Below are positions 63,257-64,000 of a DNA stretch of 64,000 bases, in pieces. The DNA is from Paraburkholderia sp. (lineage in GTDB: Bacteria; Pseudomonadota; Gammaproteobacteria; Burkholderiales; Burkholderiaceae), in the NCBI RefSeq assembly GCF_004298475.1, contig NZ_SCRP01000012.1:1-64000 (forward strand), read 5' to 3'. The first letter of the stretch is position 1. The number at the start of each line of letters is the position of its first letter. The notes beneath the pieces are model-generated. The model was not told where the DNA came from. It did no database searches and worked only from the letters and a program-made list of their open reading frames with translations. Made by a program: the position numbers and the translations under genes.

Positions 63257-64000
63257 ATGAATCAGGCTCGCGCATTCTGGCTTCTTTTGACGCTGTTGTT
63301 TACCACGCCCGTCTGGGCATTCCAGACGGGGGTCGTGTCCATCCCGAGCGTCGCCATGCGGCGTGCGTTCGACGCGACGATCGTGTTGCCCGACGACTAC
63401 GCGCGCGGCGACCACACACAACGTTATCCGGTGATCTACGTATTGCACGGCTCGGGCGGCGACTATACCGACTGGACTTCGAACGCGCCGATTGGCCGGC
63501 TCGCGGACCGGTATCACGTGATTCTCGTGATGCCCGACGGCGGCCATGAAAGCTGGTATATCGACAGTCCCTTCGACCCGCGCAGCCAATACGAGACTTA
63601 TGTCGGCACCGAAGTGGTGAACTGGATCGATGCACGCTTTCGCACCATCGCGGCCAGGCAGGGCCGCGCGATCACGGGCCTGAGCATGGGCGGCTTCGGT
63701 GCGCTGCGTATCGCGCTCGACCGGCCGGGAACATTCGGTGCGGCAGGCAGCATCAGCGGTGCTGTCGATCCGCGCAAGTGCGAAGACGAGCCCGGCATAG
63801 ACCGCGTATTCGGCGATCCCGCACAGCACGCCGCGTTCTGGAACAGCAATGCGATCGTTGCGAGCGCACGCGAGTTCGAGCGCGACCATATCGATCTGAC
63901 CATCGATTGCGGCGTGAGCGACGGCTTCGTCACATCGAATCGCACGCTGCACCAGCGGCTCGTCGAACTGGGCGTTCCGCACGACTACGCCGAGCGTCCT
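63257..64000 (+). CDS. Exported esterase, esterase D/S-formylglutathione hydrolase-like, 5' part
   Basis: The frame runs off the right end of the window, so about 248 residues are visible. A signal peptide (AFWLLLTLLFTTPVWA) is followed by an alpha/beta-hydrolase. The early RRAFDATIVLPDDYA and YPVIYVLHGSGGDYTDW give the oxyanion-hole region. DGGHESWYIDSPFDP is typical of the esterase D group. The catalytic Ser lies in TGLSMGGFGALRIAL, and the acid is expected in the SDGF region near the visible end. The closing His would be just beyond the window. Substrate unknown. Confidence 0.88.
   Translation, partial: MNQARAFWLLLTLLFTTPVWAFQTGVVSIPSVAMRRAFDATIVLPDDYARGDHTQRYPVIYVLHGSGGDYTDWTSNAPIGRLADRYHVILVMPDGGHESWYIDSPFDPRSQYETYVGTEVVNWIDARFRTIAARQGRAITGLSMGGFGALRIALDRPGTFGAAGSISGAVDPRKCEDEPGIDRVFGDPAQHAAFWNSNAIVASAREFERDHIDLTIDCGVSDGFVTSNRTLHQRLVELGVPHDYAERP

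Overview
The window is a GC-rich stretch of a Betaproteobacterial genome. It most resembles Paraburkholderia, Caballeronia or Burkholderia. The evidence is codon usage, a Burkholderia-type porin, DUF2827 and DUF3820 proteins, a fused malic enzyme/phosphotransacetylase, AraC regulators with an arabinose-binding-like N-terminal domain, and two NodT-type RND efflux operons. It reads as ordinary chromosome or second replicon rather than phage or plasmid. I saw no rRNA, tRNA, IS element or CRISPR array.

Region by region. (1) 0-6 kb: the 3' end of a chemotaxis receptor, a bidirectional terminator, catalase-peroxidase katG, and a large CBS-PAS-GGDEF-EAL c-di-GMP protein. (2) 6-18 kb: a low-oxygen/redox stress neighbourhood. 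It holds a DUF2892 protein, two small hypothetical genes diverging around a perfect FNR/ANR box (7238-7251), a small cytochrome c, a tandem universal stress protein, a beta-CASP metallo-hydrolase with a near-consensus FNR box upstream, an AcoR-like sigma-54 activator, NnrU, a flavodoxin-like protein and a DipZ-type thiol-redox protein. The composition recalls the low-oxygen-activated (lxa) locus described in B. cenocepacia; this is inference. (3) 17-21 kb: a LysR regulator divergent from maeB. (4) 21-27 kb: a glyoxalase-fold protein, a TIGR02466-type 2OG-Fe oxygenase, a secreted protein with seven 46-residue TPR units, and an orphan ketoacyl synthase divergent from an AraC regulator. (5) 27-32.5 kb: a membrane diguanylate cyclase, a three-gene 2-oxoacid dehydrogenase operon (E1 alpha, E1 beta, E2, no E3) and a second universal stress protein.

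(6) 33-39 kb: RND efflux operon 1 (outer-membrane factor, adaptor, permease). (7) 39-44 kb: a YeeE/YedE-TusA sulfur import pair, then a second AraC regulator (paralogue of the one at 25.6 kb) followed by an acyl-CoA dehydrogenase. (8) 44-45.6 kb: a probable periplasmic copper cluster (cupredoxin, DUF411 protein, Cys-rich exported protein). (9) 45.8-47.8 kb: a small lipoprotein, a porin and a DUF3820 protein. (10) 47.9-53.6 kb: RND efflux operon 2, with overlapping genes. (11) 53.8-55.1 kb: a compact lipoprotein / secreted protein / VirB1-like transglycosylase operon. (12) 55.5-58.5 kb: a cupin protein, and a BtuB-like TonB receptor behind a clear cobalamin riboswitch on the minus strand. (13) 58.9-64 kb: a membrane protein built from repeats, a DUF2827 protein, a 65-residue conserved-looking protein, a ferredoxin-NADP reductase, and the 5' part of a secreted esterase that runs off the end.

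The likely themes are adaptation to low oxygen and oxidative stress, c-di-GMP signalling, envelope efflux and metal handling. No single obviously new system stands out. The best leads are the FNR-controlled small genes, the orphan KS/TPR/oxygenase cluster, the transglycosylase-lipoprotein operon and a small Cys-rich protein at 11.1 kb.
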